From: 'Osedax' symbiont bacterium Rs2_46_30_T18 | GTDB lineage: Bacteria > Pseudomonadota > Gammaproteobacteria > Pseudomonadales > Balneatricaceae | Direction of reading: 5' to 3' | Length of the DNA: 40,806 bases | Assembly (NCBI GenBank): GCA_002163025.1 | Contig: MABF01000201.1 | Span: 1 to 40,806, forward strand | Shown here: piece after piece, positions 32,051 through 40,806 of the stretch | Numbering within the stretch: the first letter of the stretch is position 1 | Layout of the letters: every line of letters starts with the position of its first letter | Position numbers and translations under genes: made by a program | The notes under the pieces: generated by a model | Database searches by the model: none | Told to the model about the DNA's origin: nothing | What the model saw: the letters and a program-made list of their open reading frames with translations, nothing else

Positions 32051-32632
32051 ATGTCCTCTTATCTAAAAGCACTGCAACGCCACCAAGATCTGTTTCAAAA
32101 AATGGCCCAGTGTGAATCTGTGCTGGCAATGTTAGCGCAACAGATCGATCAGTGTTTTGCCGCTGGCGGCAAGCTATTCTTCATGGGTAACGGTGGCAGT
32201 GCCGCCGACAGTCAGCATTTAGCAACCGAATTTGTGGTTCGTTACAAAGCCGAGCGTGCACCTCTGGCAGCCATCGCACTAACCACTGATACTTCACTAC
32301 TGACAGCCCACGCCAACGACTTTTCATTTGCTACAGTGTTTAGTCGGCAAGTCGCAGCACTGGCCAAGCCCGAAGATATCATCATAGGTATATCCACCTC
32401 GGGAAACAGTGAAAATATCATAGACGCCATCCAAACTGCGCAGCGGATCGGCGCCAGCACTTGGGCATGGACAGGTGAAAGCGGTGGCAAACTGATCGAC
32501 ATTGCCGACTACACACTGGCTGTTCCGGCCACGGAAACAGCACGTGTACAAGAGGCGCATATCTTTGCCGGTCACTGGCTTTGCGAGGACGCCGATCGAC
32601 GCGCCCTGAGCAGAGCTGCTGAGCAAAGCTAA
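32051..32632 (+). CDS. gmhA: Sedoheptulose-7-phosphate isomerase
   Basis: First step of ADP-heptose synthesis: sedoheptulose 7-phosphate to D-glycero-D-manno-heptose 7-phosphate. SIS-domain protein with FFMGNGGSAADSQHLATEF near the N-terminus; zinc-ligand positions His56 and Glu60 are visible there, and RVQEAHIFAGHWLCE near the C-terminus carries the remaining Gln and His. IGISTSGNSENII is the sugar-phosphate loop. I chose the ATG at 32051 (193 residues, E. coli GmhA 192) over an in-frame TTG at 32039. gmhB begins 7 nt after its stop. Confidence 0.93.
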   Translation: MSSYLKALQRHQDLFQKMAQCESVLAMLAQQIDQCFAAGGKLFFMGNGGSAADSQHLATEFVVRYKAERAPLAAIALTTDTSLLTAHANDFSFATVFSRQVAALAKPEDIIIGISTSGNSENIIDAIQTAQRIGASTWAWTGESGGKLIDIADYTLAVPATETARVQEAHIFAGHWLCEDADRRALSRAAEQS

Positions 32633-32639
32633 TCTGACG

Positions 32640-33188
32640 ATGTCTATCAAACTAGTCATTCTCGATCGTGACGGGGTCATAAACCTCGATTCAGACAACT
32701 ACATCCGTACTTTGCAGCAGTGGATTGCGATTCCCAGCAGCATTCAAGCGATTGCCGATTTATCCCGTGGCGGCTATAAAATTGCTGTAGCCACTAATCA
32801 GTCGGGTATTGGCCGCGGCTACTACGATTTGGCAACGCTAGAGTCAATGCATCAGCAGATGATTGAGCTGGTAGAGGAAAAGGGCGGAAAAATTGATAAA
32901 ATTGTCTTTTGTCCGCACCTTGACGATGATCACTGCGCCTGCCGCAAACCTAAGCCCGGCATGTTAGAGCAAATACTCGACGAATTTACAGAACTACAAG
33001 CACCCGCCTGGTTTGTCGGAGACTCGCTGCGTGACTTACAGGCAGCCTGGGCGCTCGACATGCCCGCTGCTCTGGTAAAAACGGGTAAGGGTCAGCGCAC
33101 TTTAGACACTATAGCGCTACCCGAATCAACTTTAGTGTTTGAAGACCTGGCCGACTTTAGCCGCTACTTATTAAACACGGACAGCTAA
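32640..33188 (+). CDS. gmhB: D-glycero-D-manno-heptose-1,7-bisphosphate 7-phosphatase
   Basis: HAD-family phosphatase that removes the 7-phosphate in ADP-heptose synthesis. The nucleophile and acid are Asp9 and Asp11 in ILDRDGVIN, followed by ATNQSGIGRGYY (near 51-62). The structural zinc site is visible as CPHLDDDHCACRKPKPGM (near 91-108), and VGDSLRDLQAA (near 126) is motif IV. Length 182. It is directly downstream of gmhA; hldE, which acts between them, lies 2.2 kb away on the other strand. Confidence 0.94.
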   Translation: MSIKLVILDRDGVINLDSDNYIRTLQQWIAIPSSIQAIADLSRGGYKIAVATNQSGIGRGYYDLATLESMHQQMIELVEEKGGKIDKIVFCPHLDDDHCACRKPKPGMLEQILDEFTELQAPAWFVGDSLRDLQAAWALDMPAALVKTGKGQRTLDTIALPESTLVFEDLADFSRYLLNTDS

Positions 33189-33248
33189 CATTAGCGTCAC
33201 TGTAGCAAGAGTTAATCATTGTTTTTACAAGCGCATTAGAGAGTTTAT

Positions 33249-34442
33249 ATGAGAGAAGTGAACACTGACATTGTCATCGTCGGCGCAGGTATAGCAGGAC
33301 TATGGATGCTCAACACCCTCAGCAAACAGGGCTACGATGTACTGTTATTGGAAGCTGAGAGTATCGGCTCAGGCCAGAGCGTCAAGTCTCAAGGCATTAT
33401 CCACGGCGGCATCAAATATGCCCTTAATGGCGTTTTGTCCCAAGCCTCCGATGCTATCAAAGGCATGCCAGCACGTTGGAGAGCTTGCCTTACAGGTGAA
33501 GGCGAACTGGATTTACGGGGCGTGACGACCCTTAGCGATGCACACTATTTGTGGTCTCAGGGTTCACTGGCCGCCAAAATCACCTCATTTTTTGCCAAGA
33601 AGGCAATGAGCGGGCGCGTCGACAGCATCGACAAAAATGATTACCCGAAGGTTTTTGCGCACCCGGATTTCAAAGGTAATTTATATAAACTCAATGAAAT
33701 TGTACTCGACGTTCCCTCGCTGCTAAAAGTGCTCAGCGAGAAACAGCGACAGCGCATTCTGCAAATAGACACTGCTGACTGTCAATGGGATAGAGATCAC
33801 GCCGGTAACATCACTGCTGTCAGCTGCCTGAAAGAAGGCATTAAAATAAACGCTCAACGCTTTGTATTTGCCGCTGGCCAGGGAAATGCAGCAATACTGA
33901 AGCAGCTGAAAATGTCCAAACCTGAAATGCAATTGCGCCCCCTGCACATGGCCATGGTCACGCACAATACTAATTTGCCTATTTATGCCCACTGCATTGC
34001 CGCCAGTAGTAAACCGCTGGTAACGATCACCCATCACATTAATAGCGATGGCAGCTATACCTGGTACTACGGTGGCGACATTGCCGAAACGGGGATGGGG
34101 CGCGACAGCCAACAGCAAATTATCGCGGCCAAAGAACTTACTGCGAAAATACTGCCCTGGGTGACGTTAGAAAACGCCCGTTGGAGCACCTTACACATCA
34201 GCCGTGCCGAGCCAAAACAGAGCGGTCTGAGTCGCCCGGATGCGGCTTACTGCCACAGTGAAAAAAATTATCTGGTTACCTGGCCCACCAAATTGGCACT
34301 GACTCCGGACCTTGGCGATAAAGTCTCCGAGCTTTTCAGCCAACAACAGCTAAAGGCGCAGTACCGGGCCGACCTTGAGATAACAGCCAGCATTAAGTCG
34401 CCGCCAATCAGTGCACCTGCCTGGAGCGATACCGGGCGATGA
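33249..34442 (+). CDS. FAD-dependent oxidoreductase of the DAO family
   Basis: A 397-residue flavoprotein with an N-terminal dinucleotide-binding motif IVIVGAGIAGLWMLN (about residues 8-22) and the acidic end of strand 2 in LLLEAESIGSG. SVKSQGIIHGGIKYAL resembles the flavin-contact segment of glycerol-3-phosphate dehydrogenase and L-2-hydroxyglutarate oxidase relatives. No signal peptide is seen. The stop overlaps the following aldo/keto reductase by 4 nt (ATGA), so the two enzymes very probably work together. The substrate is not known to me. Placement after gmhAB suggests, but does not show, a link to sugar or LPS metabolism. Confidence 0.8.
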   Translation: MREVNTDIVIVGAGIAGLWMLNTLSKQGYDVLLLEAESIGSGQSVKSQGIIHGGIKYALNGVLSQASDAIKGMPARWRACLTGEGELDLRGVTTLSDAHYLWSQGSLAAKITSFFAKKAMSGRVDSIDKNDYPKVFAHPDFKGNLYKLNEIVLDVPSLLKVLSEKQRQRILQIDTADCQWDRDHAGNITAVSCLKEGIKINAQRFVFAAGQGNAAILKQLKMSKPEMQLRPLHMAMVTHNTNLPIYAHCIAASSKPLVTITHHINSDGSYTWYYGGDIAETGMGRDSQQQIIAAKELTAKILPWVTLENARWSTLHISRAEPKQSGLSRPDAAYCHSEKNYLVTWPTKLALTPDLGDKVSELFSQQQLKAQYRADLEITASIKSPPISAPAWSDTGR

Positions 34443-35245
34443 AATACACAACCATAGCCAGTACTGGCGTCAACGTTAGCCCTATAGGTTTTGGTACAGT
34501 CAAAATTGGCCGTGATTTGGGTGTCAAATACCCCAATGCCTTTACTATTCCCGACGACCAGCAAGTGCTTGAGCTACTGGGTATCTGTCGCGAGCTAGGG
34601 ATTAATTTGCTTGATACCGCACCCGCCTATGGCAACAGTGAGCAACGCTTAGGTCAGTTACTGAAAACTGCAGAGCGACAACGGTGGATCATCAGCTCCA
34701 AAGCCGGTGAAGAGTTTGACCCGCTGACCGGGGCGTCACATTATGATTTCAGTGAGCGGGCGATTACCGAGAGTGTAGAGCGCAGTTTGCAGCGCTTAAA
34801 GACCGATTATCTTGATATTGTAATGATTCACTCCAACGGCGATGATTTACAGATAATAGAGCAATATTTGGCACTGCAAACGTTAACTAAACTTAAACAA
34901 CAGGGGAAAGTCCGCGCCATCGGCATGTCTACCAAAACTATCGATGGCGGCATTGCTGCACTGCAACAGGCGGACTGTGCGATGGTGACTTACAACTTAG
35001 TGCAGACAGAGGAACTGGCTGTGATCGAGTACGCCCAACAACACAATAAAGGCATTTTCATCAAGAAAGCCTTCGCCTCGGGACACCTACAAAAACAGCA
35101 ATACGCCGACCCGATACTGTCCAGCTTAAAACTGATATTTGCGCAGCCTGGCGTCAGTAGTGCAGTGATTGGCACTATAAATGAACAGAATTTACGGGCC
35201 AATGTACAGAAATACCAACAGGCAATTTCCGATCTTTCTGTTTGA
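34439..35245 (+). CDS. Aldo/keto reductase
   Basis: A NAD(P)-dependent (beta/alpha)8-barrel oxidoreductase. The full catalytic tetrad is present: Asp59 and Tyr64 (LLDTAPAYGNSE), Lys88 (IISSKAGEE) and His131 (DIVMIHSNGDD). The C-terminal cofactor region (PGVSSAVIGTINEQNLRANV) is typical of the bacterial AKR group. At 268 residues it is on the short side. Translation is coupled to the flavoprotein upstream. The pair lies between gmhB and hldE. Possible jobs are detoxifying a reactive sugar or oxidising and reducing a sugar carbonyl, but nothing in the sequence decides. Confidence 0.85.
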   Translation: MKYTTIASTGVNVSPIGFGTVKIGRDLGVKYPNAFTIPDDQQVLELLGICRELGINLLDTAPAYGNSEQRLGQLLKTAERQRWIISSKAGEEFDPLTGASHYDFSERAITESVERSLQRLKTDYLDIVMIHSNGDDLQIIEQYLALQTLTKLKQQGKVRAIGMSTKTIDGGIAALQQADCAMVTYNLVQTEELAVIEYAQQHNKGIFIKKAFASGHLQKQQYADPILSSLKLIFAQPGVSSAVIGTINEQNLRANVQKYQQAISDLSV

Positions 35246-35276
35246 ACGGGCACATAATCATTGATCATCACCCGTT
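35245..35276 (+). other. Hairpin at the end of the aldo/keto reductase gene
   Basis: AACGGG (35245-35250) pairs with CCCGTT (35271-35276) around an inner TGATCA, and a further GCTGCT/AGCAGC hairpin follows (35287-35307). No clear T-run; both lie between convergent genes and may end transcription in both directions weakly. Confidence 0.35.
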
Positions 35277-35353
35277 TACTCAGATAGCTGCTAATTAAAA
35301 CAGCAGCCACCTGGCACCAAGGTGAAGATAATCAATTATTAGCTATTGATTCA

Positions 35354-36787
35354 CTAAGGTTTATCTTCTCTTATCTGCTCGACAATGGCTGTGGTAGAGC
35401 AATTATCCAACAGTGACAACACTTGTACATCGCCACCGTAGCTGCGCACGAAGTCGCCTCCCACTACCCCATCTATACCGTAGTCACCCCCTTTCACTAA
35501 CACTTCTGGCCGTATTTGCTGCAGCAAATGTTCAGGTGTCGGTTGGTCAAAGCACACTACCCAATCAACTACTTCCAGCCCAGAGAGCACCACCATTCTG
35601 CGATCTTCGCTATTGATCGGCCTGCCCTCGCCCTTCAGCGCTTTAACTGAGCGGTCGCTGTTGATTGCTACGACTAATCTCTGCCCCAACCCCCGCGCCT
35701 GCTCCAGATAACCGACGTGACCTGCGTGTAAGATATCAAAACAGCCATTGGTGAAAACTATTTTCTCCCCGGCTAAGCGAGCATCTTCAACCGCTATCAT
35801 TAACTGCTCTTCGTTGACGACCCCACGAGCGCTGCGCTGAGTGGCGGCGATTTCTTTTCTAATTTCAGGGCCACTAATTGCATAAGTACCTAATTTGCCA
35901 ATGGCAATACCCGCTGCCATATTGGCAATAGCCACAGATTGCTGCATTGGGGTTCCGGCTCCAAGGGCTGCGGCCAGAGTGGAGATCACAGTATCACCGG
36001 CACCGGTCACATCAAAGACTTCATGGGTTCGCGCTGGAAAGTGCACCTCTGTCCCCTGCTTTTGCAGCAGGGTCATGCCTTTTTCACTGCGGGTGATTAG
36101 CAGGCATTCAAGTTCTAATTCTGCAATTAACGCAGTACCGCGCTCAATTATTTGCTCTTCAGTGTGACATTTACCTACCACCGCCTCGAACTCGGTCATG
36201 TTCGGGGTCAACAACGTCGCCCCTTTGTACTGACGGTAATCACTGCCTTTAGGGTCGACTAATATTAGCTTGCCCTTAGCCTTGGCCATAGCGATCAAGC
36301 TCTGACAATCCGCCAGAGTGCCCTTGTTGTAATCCGAGAGGATGATCACATCCGACTGGTCAATCTGCGCCGCTAAAGCACTGCTAATTTGCGCTGCATA
36401 ACTGTCGGAAAAACGCTGTTCAAAATCCATTCTCAACAGTTGTTGATTGCGACTGATAGCCCTTAGTTTGGTGATGGTCGGCTCAGTCTCTGCCACACAA
36501 AAGTGACAGCTGACACCTGCCGCTTTTAAACGTGTCTCTACCACAGCCGCCGCTTCATCTTGACCGACAATTCCCAACAGCACGGCCCGCGATCCCAGGG
36601 CTGCTGTATTTAAAGCCACGTTAGCCGCGCCACCGGGCCTGTCATCTTGTTTGCTGACGGTAATCACCGGCACCGGAGCCTCGGGAGAGACCCGCTCTGT
36701 CGCCCCGTGCCAATACCTATCCAGCATCACATCGCCCACGACTAAAACACTCGTTTTGTTAAATTCTGGCATGGTTATATCAAGCAC
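35354..36787 (-). CDS. hldE: Bifunctional heptose-7-phosphate kinase / heptose-1-phosphate adenylyltransferase
   Basis: Two steps of ADP-heptose synthesis in one protein. The N-terminal PfkB-family kinase (about residues 1-320) has VLVVGDVMLDRYWHG, DRPGGAANVALN and the catalytic base in DVTGAGDTV. The C-terminal nucleotidyltransferase (about 340-477) has FTNGCFDILHAGHVGYL and NSDRSVKALKG. Length 477 is normal. It follows msbA with an 18-bp gap, so core-sugar supply and lipid A export share a transcript. With gmhA and gmhB it covers three of the four pathway enzymes; hldD is not in the window. Confidence 0.96.
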   Translation of the reverse strand: MLDITMPEFNKTSVLVVGDVMLDRYWHGATERVSPEAPVPVITVSKQDDRPGGAANVALNTAALGSRAVLLGIVGQDEAAAVVETRLKAAGVSCHFCVAETEPTITKLRAISRNQQLLRMDFEQRFSDSYAAQISSALAAQIDQSDVIILSDYNKGTLADCQSLIAMAKAKGKLILVDPKGSDYRQYKGATLLTPNMTEFEAVVGKCHTEEQIIERGTALIAELELECLLITRSEKGMTLLQKQGTEVHFPARTHEVFDVTGAGDTVISTLAAALGAGTPMQQSVAIANMAAGIAIGKLGTYAISGPEIRKEIAATQRSARGVVNEEQLMIAVEDARLAGEKIVFTNGCFDILHAGHVGYLEQARGLGQRLVVAINSDRSVKALKGEGRPINSEDRRMVVLSGLEVVDWVVCFDQPTPEHLLQQIRPEVLVKGGDYGIDGVVGGDFVRSYGGDVQVLSLLDNCSTTAIVEQIREDKP

Positions 36788-36805
36788 AGATGATTACTCC
36801 TAAAA

Positions 36806-38569
36806 TTAACTATTTGTTTCACATGACTCACTGACCGCGCTCTCTTCCTCAAAGCCCTGCTGATACAGCTGGGCATACAAACCATTTTGCTGTAGCAATT
36901 GCTGATGGTTGCCGCGCTCAACTATTTCGCCATTGTCCATTACCAAAATAATATCGGCATTTTTTACCGTAGACAGCCGATGGGCAATCACTAAGGTGGT
37001 TCTATTTTGCATGACTCTCTCCAGCGCTTGCTGGATATAGCGCTCAGAGTGATTATCTAATGCAGATGTCGCCTCATCCAGAATCAGTACCGGGGCGTCT
37101 TTTAACACCGCTCTGGCAATCGCCAGGCGCTGTCGCTGCCCCCCTGATAACATCAGACCTTTTTCACTGAGTTGAGTTTCGATTCCCTGAGGCAACTTTT
37201 CGACGAATTCACTGGCATTGGCTATTTCCAACGCCTGCTGCACTTGTGCATCACTTTTTGCACTCAAACTCCCGTAGGCGATGTTGGCTTTGATGCTGTC
37301 GGCAAATAACACTACTTGCTGATTAACGATGCCAATTTGCTCGCGCAAGCTATCTAGTTTGTATTGTTGTAGCGGCACTTCGTCTAACAGTATCTCACCA
37401 CTGCTGAGATCAAAGAAGCGCGGCAGTAAATTGGCCAAGGTGCTTTTACCACTGCCTGAACGCCCGACTAATGCCACTGTCTCTCCCGCATTCACAGTGA
37501 AATTTATATCTTTTAATACCAATTCTTCTGCGTAACTAAAATTGACATTTTTAAACTCCAACTTACCTGCCGCTCTGCTGATATCGATGCTGCCAGTATC
37601 TTTTTCCCCGCTGAAGTCTATGACCTCAAAAACACTCTTTGCCGCAGTTATGCCTCGCTGCAGTGGTCCGTTTATCTCAGTCAGTGCCCGTAGCGGTTTA
37701 GCAATAAGACCTGCTGTAATTAAAAATGCAATGAATTCACTGGCTGCCATCGGCTGCATCAGTCCTGGATAGAGTGCGACAAACACTAAAAGCGCCAGGG
37801 CCGATGACACTAAAAACTGCACAATAGGCGAATTTAGTGAAGCAGTTACCGTCATTTTCAACGACTGTCGTTTAAAGTCCTCGCTGGCCTGCTGAAATTT
37901 CAGCAGCTCTGAATCATAGCCTCCATAGGTTTTCACAACTTCATTTCCCTGCAAGCTCTCTGTGGCCCTATGGGTAATATCGGCGACTGAGTTCTGCATG
38001 TTTTTTGCCAGGCGCCGAAAGCGCTTGGAAGCATAGCTGATCACTAGGGCAATAAAAGGGCTTGCAGCGAAAAACAATAGCGATAACTGCCAATTTAAGT
38101 AAAACAAATAACCAATCAAGCCAATGACGGTAGCACCCTCGCGTATCAGAGTTCGCACCGCGGAAGTGGTTGCCGCAGTGACCTGCTCGACGTTGTAAAT
38201 CAGTATCGCCAGGTAGTGACCGCTATCATGCTGCAGATACTTTTGTCTGGGTAACTGCAAAATGGAGGAGAATATTTGGCCGCGCAATTCATTAACGATG
38301 CTGAAGGCGACTCTGTCCAAACAGTAAGTACCAATAAAGCCGCCAACGCCCCGGGCAACAGTGATTGATATAATAGCCAGCGGCAAATAAATGTAGGCGC
38401 TTGCAGAAGGTGCGTCCATTTCCGCCACTATCCGCTCCATCAGCACAGCGAAAGCTGTCTGTGTTAGGGCGTAGAGGATATAGCCAAAGATACTTAGTAG
38501 GAAAAAGCCCAGGTAAGGTTTCAGGTAACTTAGGAGTCTCTTATAAATCTGCCAGGCATTCAAATTCAA
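36806..38569 (-). CDS. msbA: Lipid A export ATP-binding/permease protein MsbA
   Basis: Homodimeric ABC exporter that flips lipid A-core across the inner membrane. Six transmembrane helices lie in the first 310 residues, followed by the nucleotide-binding domain: Walker A GRSGSGKST at 369-377, the signature LSGGQRQRLAIARA near 474, Walker B LILDEATSALD near 497 and the H-loop IAHRLSTVK near 530. Length 587 (E. coli 582). Position between LPS biosynthesis genes supports MsbA over a generic multidrug exporter. It is divergent from the acyltransferase gene. Confidence 0.94.
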   Translation of the reverse strand: MNLNAWQIYKRLLSYLKPYLGFFLLSIFGYILYALTQTAFAVLMERIVAEMDAPSASAYIYLPLAIISITVARGVGGFIGTYCLDRVAFSIVNELRGQIFSSILQLPRQKYLQHDSGHYLAILIYNVEQVTAATTSAVRTLIREGATVIGLIGYLFYLNWQLSLLFFAASPFIALVISYASKRFRRLAKNMQNSVADITHRATESLQGNEVVKTYGGYDSELLKFQQASEDFKRQSLKMTVTASLNSPIVQFLVSSALALLVFVALYPGLMQPMAASEFIAFLITAGLIAKPLRALTEINGPLQRGITAAKSVFEVIDFSGEKDTGSIDISRAAGKLEFKNVNFSYAEELVLKDINFTVNAGETVALVGRSGSGKSTLANLLPRFFDLSSGEILLDEVPLQQYKLDSLREQIGIVNQQVVLFADSIKANIAYGSLSAKSDAQVQQALEIANASEFVEKLPQGIETQLSEKGLMLSGGQRQRLAIARAVLKDAPVLILDEATSALDNHSERYIQQALERVMQNRTTLVIAHRLSTVKNADIILVMDNGEIVERGNHQQLLQQNGLYAQLYQQGFEEESAVSESCETNS

Positions 38570-38691
38570 TGTATAACAACCTTCTAATCTTGATATCTGT
38601 CGCTAAATGAAGTTTTCAACACTAGTGATAGCGCCGACCCTGTCATCTGCATATAATGATTTTTAATTGTAACTTAATTATGTAACTAGCT

Positions 38692-39594
38692 GTGAATGAT
38701 CTAAAAAAAAATTGGCCCACCTATCTCACTTTATCCTTAGTACGCGCCCTGGCAAAACTCTCTTTCAAACGAGGCATATTTGTAGGCACTGTACTAGGGA
38801 ATTTACTGCGGCTGCTGGCAGTGAAAAGACGCAGAGTCACCGAAGTTAATATTAAGCTTTGTTTTCCAGAGCTAGAGCCTGAACAGCGAAAAAAATTCCT
38901 CAAAGAGGTCTTTATCGCCAACGGTATTGGCATAGTGGAGACCGCGTGGGCGCATTATGGCGACAGGGAGATGTTTGCTGATAAAATTGACATCCGCGGC
39001 CAGCAACTCTTAGATGCAGCATTGCTCCAAGGGCGAGGTGTAGTATTAGTTGGCGCGCATTTTAGCACATTAGATTTGGGTGGCCTGTTGTTTTCTTTTA
39101 CCAATGCGCCACTCAACACTTTATACCGCAAACACAACAATCCATTACTCGACACTGCCATCACCGCCGGTCGCTCTAAATACTGCCAACCGATAGAGCG
39201 CAAAAACATGCGCTTAGTGATCAAAAAGCTCAAAGATAACCAGTGTGTATGGTTTGCCCCGGATCAGGACCTGAACAGCAAAGGCTGTGTTTTTGTCAAA
39301 TTCTTTGGCCAGTGCGCCTCTACCATCACCGCCACTTCTAACTTAGTGCGCTTTAACGACTCAGCGGTATTAATGCTGGCGCACTATAGAAAACCCGATA
39401 ATAGCGGCTATATTCTGGAATTCACACAAGTGTCGAGCTGCGATAGCAATGACAAGGCCGCCTTTGCTCAAACCATCAATGACAGCATTGAAACGGCGAT
39501 AAAAAAACAACCCGATCAGTATATGTGGATGCACAAAAGATTCAAAACTCAACCTGATGGCGACCAGAAACTCTACGCAGCGGCGAAATGTTAA
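38692..39594 (+). CDS. LpxL/HtrB-family lipid A acyltransferase-like protein
   Basis: A 300-residue acyltransferase of the family that adds secondary acyl chains to lipid A. An N-terminal hydrophobic segment (about 27-43) anchors it; the catalytic HX4D is His123 to Asp128 in GAHFSTLDLGG, and WFAPDQDLNSKGCVFVKFFGQ (near 196-216) and MWMHKRFKTQP near the C-terminus are family features. The start is GTG with no evident ribosome binding site. It is divergent from msbA and overlaps the stop of the convergent ligase gene. Which of LpxL, LpxM or another late acyltransferase it is cannot be settled. Confidence 0.87.
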   Translation: MNDLKKNWPTYLTLSLVRALAKLSFKRGIFVGTVLGNLLRLLAVKRRRVTEVNIKLCFPELEPEQRKKFLKEVFIANGIGIVETAWAHYGDREMFADKIDIRGQQLLDAALLQGRGVVLVGAHFSTLDLGGLLFSFTNAPLNTLYRKHNNPLLDTAITAGRSKYCQPIERKNMRLVIKKLKDNQCVWFAPDQDLNSKGCVFVKFFGQCASTITATSNLVRFNDSAVLMLAHYRKPDNSGYILEFTQVSSCDSNDKAAFAQTINDSIETAIKKQPDQYMWMHKRFKTQPDGDQKLYAAAKC

Positions 39595-40806
39595 GCCTGA
39601 CTGTACTCAACTCGTTCTGTTTTGTTATTAAGCATCAGCGAGACCAGAATAATCAACAGGCCTGTATACATTATCATCCCGCTGTTATGCGCGAAGAACA
39701 CTTGGGTAATATTGGCAAAGACAAAAAACCAACCGAATAAGATCAAACTTACCGCAGGCGCTTTGGCACTCTGACTACTTTGCTGTTGCTGTTTATGACC
39801 TATATAAACAGGGTAAAACAACAGCGCCAGCAATATGATTAAACCGACAATTCCGCGGCGTGCAGCCGCGTATACATAGGCATTATGAGAATGGGTATAC
39901 TTATTGACCGAAGGGTCTAACCTACCCGCTTTTACTAGGGCTTCTTTTTCGGCGACATATTCAGTAACACCTGCGCCAAAAACTGGGTTTTTAATAGAAA
40001 CTAAAACAGCGGCTTTCCACAACTCCAGTCTAATACCAGCGGAAGTAGTGGCATTACCTTCACTGAAATATTTTTCGGTGTTGACAACCCCTGAATTCAA
40101 CCTATTCATGATACTGGATTGCGGGATAAGCATTGCTCCAGTCACAGCTAATAAACAAGCCCCGATTACTGCCTGCTTTGCATATCGTCGCAAGTGCTGG
40201 CGATAATAAAAGCCGGAAATGATAAACATCAAAGGTAAACATATTAGTGCGCCTCTGGTCTGGGTAAACACTACTGTGATTAGCGCCAGGGCACCGCAAA
40301 TAACCAAAAGTATTGCAGCCCATCTAGCTATAGCACCTTTCATGGCGTAGCAATATGGCGCCAGTAATACAGACAATAATGCATAAGCAAAGGCGACATA
40401 GCCCAGCTGTATAGGATTAATAGAGGTTCCTATTCTATTTACCCCTAAGTAGTACCTTTCATAACACGCTAAGATAAACAAACCTAAAGCACCCACACCA
40501 ATTCCCATAACAATTACAGAAGAGGGGACCCTGACGGCATTTAATAAAAAGATTAAGGGAACAAACAGCAAAATTTTGCCTTCTGGATCTATCATCCATA
40601 TAGGCACCCCATAACAGATAACTTCTAACAGCACTGAAACGAGAAACATCAGCAGTACCGCTATTAAGCCTTTTTCGACTGTAGATAAGTTTATTTGCGT
40701 TCTGATTTGCGCGCTGAACAAAAACAAGTAACTGGAAATAATAATGGGCCCGGTAATTCCGTAACTACCATCAAATGATACCGATAGCGCCAAAAATAAA
40801 AACACA
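39591..40806 (-). CDS. O-antigen ligase/Wzy_C-family membrane protein, N-terminus cut by window end
   Basis: A polytopic inner-membrane protein with at least ten hydrophobic helices in the 404 visible residues. A periplasmic loop near residues 230-310 carries the Wzy_C features RLELWKAAVLVSIKNPVFGAGV and YTHSHNAYVYAAARRGIVG, including the histidine typical of WaaL-like ligases. Earlier QTRGALICLPL is also common in the family. The family includes WaaL O-antigen ligases and Wzy polymerases; the LPS-core neighbourhood favours a ligase. The frame runs off the window edge, so the first visible GTG may not be the start. The stop shares a TTAA with the convergent acyltransferase gene. Confidence 0.82.
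   Translation of the reverse strand, partial: VFLFLALSVSFDGSYGITGPIIISSYLFLFSAQIRTQINLSTVEKGLIAVLLMFLVSVLLEVICYGVPIWMIDPEGKILLFVPLIFLLNAVRVPSSVIVMGIGVGALGLFILACYERYYLGVNRIGTSINPIQLGYVAFAYALLSVLLAPYCYAMKGAIARWAAILLVICGALALITVVFTQTRGALICLPLMFIISGFYYRQHLRRYAKQAVIGACLLAVTGAMLIPQSSIMNRLNSGVVNTEKYFSEGNATTSAGIRLELWKAAVLVSIKNPVFGAGVTEYVAEKEALVKAGRLDPSVNKYTHSHNAYVYAAARRGIVGLIILLALLFYPVYIGHKQQQQSSQSAKAPAVSLILFGWFFVFANITQVFFAHNSGMIMYTGLLIILVSLMLNNKTERVEYSQA

Overview
The window looks like a contiguous chromosomal piece from a free-living, probably marine, gammaproteobacterium. The pointers are conserved gammaproteobacterial neighbourhoods (pilU-pilT / yggS-proC-yggT-DUF4426-rdgB-hemW; lptM-lysA-dapF-DUF484-xerC-yigB), a Kdo/heptose LPS core locus, a type IV pilus retraction pair and a DctB-DctD C4-dicarboxylate sensor. 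Gene order resembles Pseudomonas and Cellvibrionales-type bacteria; the assignment below class level is inference. I saw no tRNA, rRNA, IS element, prophage or CRISPR array.

Layout. 53-874: a class I methyltransferase-like gene with a possible AUU start. 1190-8439: a peptide and amino-acid uptake block, with aminopeptidase PepB followed by a complete branched-chain/HAAT-type ABC importer (LivG, LivF, LivH, LivM and a separately promoted binding protein). Both pepB and the importer are preceded by the same GTTGC-N4-GCAAC palindrome. 8593-9462: an EamA-type exporter whose stop codon lies in a seven-copy heptamer repeat. 9695-16216 (minus): class II fructose-bisphosphate aldolase, aspartate ammonia-lyase, and DctD/DctB, with a duplicated relic of the dctD 3' end between dctD and aspA. 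16391-18526: tex. 18541-20896 (minus): pilU and pilT. 21112-25790: yggS, proC, yggT, DUF4426, rdgB, hemW; metX and metW, which sit in this cluster in Pseudomonas, are absent. 25812-30552 (minus): yigB, a XerC-position recombinase, DUF484, dapF, lysA and a 50-residue lptM lipoprotein. 30668-40806: LPS inner-core locus with waaA, gmhA, gmhB, a DAO-type oxidoreductase plus aldo/keto reductase pair, hldE, msbA, a lipid A acyltransferase-like gene and an O-antigen ligase-like gene cut by the window end.

How the parts fit. GmhA, HldE and GmhB give three of the four enzymes for ADP-heptose (the epimerase HldD is not here), WaaA adds Kdo, MsbA flips lipid A-core, LptM helps assemble the LPS translocon, and the ligase would attach polymer. 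PepB releases amino acids that the Liv-type importer could also supply. AspA turns aspartate into fumarate, one of the C4-dicarboxylate class that DctB-type kinases sense.

The most unusual observation is the recombinase at the xerC locus. It is full length and aligns without gaps to E. coli XerC through its C-terminal third, yet five of the six catalytic positions, including the tyrosine nucleophile, are replaced. Other points of interest are the shared operator family, the dctD-tail relic, stop-codon tandem repeats, the GAFTDA variant in DctD, and an oxidoreductase pair of unknown job inside the heptose locus.
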